A DNA stretch of 64,000 nucleotides from Lunularia cruciata (Eukaryota > Streptophyta > Marchantiopsida > Lunulariales > Lunulariaceae): NCBI GenBank assembly GCA_948567375.1, contig OX419757.1, positions 68,889,836 through 68,953,835 on the forward strand. Direction: 5' to 3'. Shown one piece after another: positions 60,480 through 64,000 of this stretch. Position 1 is the stretch's first letter; each line of letters starts with the position of its first letter. The position numbers and the translations under genes are program-made. Under the pieces are notes generated by a model. The model saw only the letters and a program-made list of their open reading frames with translations. It was not told the DNA's origin and made no database searches.

Positions 60480-61135
60480 GCTTTGAGAGTGTCATAATTG
60501 ATTAGGAAGAGAGGATATCATAAATAGAGAGGAAGAGAGAGAAAGATAAAGAGGGGAGAATTGAGAGATTTGGAAACAAAACAAAGAGTAGAAAGAAGAG
60601 AGGCAAAACAAAGAGGAGAGAGGAAGAGAGAAAAAGATAGTATGAGAGAATTGAGAGATTTGGAAACAAAACAAAGAGTAGAAAGGAAGAGAGGCAAAAT
60701 ATAGAGGAGAGAAGATGAGAGAGCAAGGAGGAGTATTTTTGATAATGTCACAACTGATCAGGAAGAGAGGATATTGTGAACCACGATGAGAGAGAAATAA
60801 AGAAGTAGATAAAAAGAAGAGATGAGAATTGAGCAAGAAGAAAGGGAAAATCAATAGATTTGGAAACAAAATAGAGAGTAGAGATGAAGAGAGAGAAAAT
60901 AGAGAGGAGAATTTCACAATAGCAAGAACATAGGTAGAATTAAGAGATTTAGAAATAGAGAGGAAGAGAAGAGAGGAGATTCAAGAGATTTGGATAAAGA
61001 GAGGAAGAGCCATGAAGAAATCAAGGTTTTGACTTGATATAATTGGCTGCATCCATCTTGTTCTTGATGGCTTGCTCCTAGCTCCAGATCCGGAGTCAAA
61101 TATTTTGCAAACAATAAGAGGGAAATCAAGAGAGG
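60480..61135 (+). repeat. Purine-rich (GA) repeat tract with about 90-base units
   Basis: Nearly all purine on the plus strand for roughly 650 bases. AATTGAGAGATTTGGAAAC recurs at 60559 and 60649 (period 90), with diverged copies near 60850 and 60937. A larger unit starting TCA.AA.TGAT.AGGAAGAGAG recurs at about 60494 and 60750. Minus-strand open frames here (Ser/Leu/Phe-rich) are composition artefacts. Confidence 0.8.
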
Positions 61136-62879
61136 AAGGGTTTAGGAAGAAGAAGAATCAAAAAAGGAGAGGTGTTCAAAATAGTAGAAGGTATTCAAAA
61201 CAGGGGGTTTAGGGTGAACAAAGAAGATGGAAATTAGAAGGAGTTGATTTAGAGTAAATTCAGATAGAATTGCAAGGGACTCAAAGGTGATATAATTGCT
61301 CAAAATCAGCCAAAATGGTGATGGAAATGTATCAAAGAACAGTTGAAGGGGAGCACATGGAAGAAGCCACTGAGGGGCATTGGGTAATGCAATTTCATAC
61401 CTTGATTGACAAGATGCCTTATATGAAGTGGTGTTGGATGGACACAACACAAATCAAGAATGTAGTTGAGCAAATTTAAGAAACAAATTTAGATGCTTTG
61501 GATTGAAGATTACGGTTGGCATTGAATATCTCTACCTCCATGTGAGTATTCTATGCAACAACATGATATATCCCTCTAGATTCTTGCTCTAACTTCAAAT
61601 TTCTTGCTTTTTGAATTCTTGTTTTTGCTTTTTGAATTGTCATGAATTTCCAAATTCACTCTCATAAGCCCTACTTCCCAACTTCCATGTTTTGCTGAAC
61701 CCCACTTAGTTGCAAGGACCGTGTAGTTGGGTATTGTCTTGAGGTCTACTATGAAAAACCAACATATCACATAGTAGCATTATCAATGTTTTTCACAAAA
61801 AAAAAATTTCACAAATCAATATTATAAGAATTTCAATCTATTACAACACATATGAGGTTTACATTTCAACACATATGAAGACTTATTTTATCATATTTTA
61901 ATTAGTGTTAATATTCTTGTTTTTTCAATGTGTGTGAATTTAAACACGATTATGTATTGGGGTTTTTACTACTTGGGGCAAAGATACTCATAGATGGAGA
62001 TTTAGAAGGAGAGAGCTAGTTCTCTTTGCTTGCATGATATGTGCGGTTTTTTTTTGGCCTAAGAGAGCATGGAGTGGAGAAAGACAATTCCACATGCTTT
62101 GGTGGAAGATTGGTTTCTAATTAGAGATAAGACCATTAGGAGAGATTTGGTGAGGTAGTGTGCATATCCTACCTTCAGGCACTTTTTCTACATGCCATTT
62201 TCCCTTCTTATTCCAGCTAGGCATTCTAAGGTTGTACATAGGAACATCATGTTGATAGTGAAGAGTAAAATAGTGAGATCTACTTTGGTGGACTATGTTG
62301 GGCAAAGCTTATGTTACTTGCTATTGAGGCAAAGTTGATTGTAGTCCATAGGTAGCTTCACCACCTAGATGGTAGGCACTGCTATGTGACTCCTGTAAGG
62401 CAGGTTCTCACACACTTGTTCATGGAGATGATTTGTGAGTGAAGATGAGGTTGTATATGGACATGGCCATAGAGAGGAGGAGGTCTTGGTCCATAAGAGT
62501 GAAGAGGAGGCATGTGGTGATGACCATTGAGAGGTTTGTTGCAAACACCTTTAGAGTTTGTGTTGAGTAAGAGTTTAGTTGCAAACACCTTTTGAGTTTA
62601 TGTTTGCTTAACATGTACTTATATATATATATATATATATATATTGTATTTGTACTTTTATTTATGATGGAGCATTTCTTGATGACTTTTGCTTGGACAA
62701 AGTTATAAATTACAACTCATGGATAAAATTTCATTGATGATGGATGCTATTATATTTGCTATGAATGAATCTTCCTTGCATATTGGCTTGGTGGTCATTC
62801 TTTGGTTTGATATTTATGATTATTTTTGTATAGGTCACCCTCCCATACTCACCTTGTAGTTGATGTTAGAGCGCATAGT
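61136..62879. other. Intergenic with microsatellite
   Basis: A (TA)n run lies at about 62620-62644, and a 41-base imperfect tandem pair (GTTGCAAACACCTTT.GAGTTT) at about 62538-62615. A plus-strand stretch near 62110-62340 reads as a possible decayed peptide without a known domain. Confidence 0.4.
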
Positions 62880-63840
62880 CTGAATGTTTACCATATAATA
62901 CTTGACTACTTTGGTTATCGACTACTTTGTTGAGCAATGTGTCGATGAAAGGGATTGGAAAGGGGTCCAAGATGGTTTGGGAATTTAGTTTGCAAAACTC
63001 CATGCAGGTTTGTACCTTACTTGTATCCTTTTAGAGACCACTAAAATTGGCTTTGCCCACTTTATTTTGCCTATAGGATAGATGAGTAGTTTATCCCACT
63101 CATCCAATACCTTTTGGAAGTAAATGAGGTTCAGCCTATATGGTGTGGGTTGTATGAGAATGGCATTTGCATGAAGGAGTATACAAAGCTAACATGTTTT
63201 TTGGTTCACATTCATAAGTTTCATGTAGTTGTAGGCAAAAACATCATGAAACTTGTGGAAGATTTCTTTGTATGTAAGTTGTTCATCCTTGCTCACCGTT
63301 GTGCTAATTCTTACATATTTAGGAGGTTCTTCTACACAAGAAATATTTGAGGTCCTTGAATTTGACAACCATTTGTGAATAGAGTGGTATAGGCTTAACT
63401 TAGTGTTTTGGGGTTTCTCCACACAAAAATAGCACTGCAATGCTTCATTAGATATTGTTTGGTGTACCTCTTGCTCTTTCTCCAAGTGTTTTGGGGTTGT
63501 TCCCTTGGTGTCAACAAATGATTCACCATCTTGTCCAACTAAGTGTCAAGTATTAGTGTGAGATAGGGGACATATTTTTGCATCATAATGGAGGGACATA
63601 ATGGAAAAGGGAGTGTTTGTGTCTATATTTTGGGGAATAATAGTATCATTAGAAAGAGCACCATCAAGAAAGAAGCATTCCTTGTCTATTTCTCCATCTT
63701 GGCAGCCAATGTCATTGTTGATGTAGTGACATGAGGGTTGTGAGTTGGCACAAACATGATTGCTTGTGTGCAGCCCTGGGAACATATTATGATGGGAGAG
63801 GTCATCTATCAAAGGGTCTAAGGTGTTGCTAGAGTTCAAG
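62880..63840 (-). pseudogene. Ty3/gypsy pol fragment (element D)
   Basis: Minus strand. The pre-RT region reads KEIFHKFHDVFAYNYMKLM at 63270-63210, then RT-like KWAKPILVVSK and FANxIPK (63080-62960) in changing frames, and LDPFPIP-type sequence near 62950. Upstream, 63546-63839 is an acidic stretch of uncertain identity. Distinct from chromovirus A. Truncated and frameshifted; it may continue past the window edge. Confidence 0.65.
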
Positions 63841-64000
63841 AGTGGTGGGAGAAAGTTGTTGGAACAAGTTGGCCAAAAACATCTTGTGACCTATGAAGAG
63901 TTGTGGGAGAAGGGCCAAATGAGTTTATTGGCTTTGTACCCATAGCTATGCCATACCCACTCATCTCCTTGGCAGTTATGAAAAATTAATTAGCAATGGC

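Noticed and set aside
60492..60917. 141-codon Ser/Leu/Phe-rich minus-strand frame resembling a membrane protein
   Set aside because: It is the complement of a GA-rich repeat tract; three overlapping frames look alike because of composition.
1..64000. CRISPR arrays, bacterial operons or phage-like systems
   Set aside because: Direct repeats here are LTRs, tandem duplications or microsatellites. Introns, tRNA structure and retrotransposons are eukaryotic.

Overview
This window is plant nuclear DNA. The evidence is split genes with GT-AG introns, a plant-style THADA homologue, receptor-like and NB-ARC resistance-type pseudogenes, nuclear tRNAs with no encoded CCA, and many retrotransposons of plant Ty1/copia and Ty3/gypsy chromovirus type. 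An intron-poor THADA gene and a LINE with a restriction-like endonuclease suggest a seedless land plant, perhaps a bryophyte such as a liverwort. That placement is inference, not proof.

The left end (1-14.3 kb) is the gene-rich part. A minus-strand gene for an unrecognised coiled-coil protein lies head to head with a large THADA/Trm732-type gene. THADA has four exons that join to exactly 2,394 codons including the stop. A tRNA-Gly(GCC) gene follows.

The middle (15.7-43 kb) is mostly decayed material with two intact small genes. In order it holds: a shrunken Ty1/copia element; a 1,123-codon R2-like LINE frame broken only by five stop codons; a receptor-like LRR protein pseudogene with several frameshifts and a short interspersed element carrying a target-site duplication; a PIF/Harbinger transposase relic; a coiled-coil NB-ARC LRR pseudogene; tRNA-Ser(GCT); a MITE-like inverted-repeat element; a second 5'-truncated LINE copy; and a two-exon B12D-like gene.

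The right end (43.5-64 kb) is AT-rich nested retrotransposon territory. A minus-strand chromovirus (LTR family A, with chromodomain) carries a solo LTR of a second family (B) inside its RNase H region. Its gag is cut by another family B copy. Two family B LTRs in opposite orientation, each followed by inward-facing gag, enclose about 3.5 kb with a broken ORF series for an unidentified acidic, coiled-coil protein. Family B LTRs carry arrays of heat-shock-element-like GAAnnTTC units upstream of a TATA box. A second Harbinger relic, a 650-base purine-rich repeat tract and another gypsy pol fragment finish the window.

The genes do not form a shared pathway. THADA and the tRNA genes both touch tRNA biology, but their proximity is probably chance. 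The strongest leads are the family B promoter structure, the inverted family B pair with its unknown cargo, the RLE-type LINE, and the short element with a GGGGCTnAGCCCC head.
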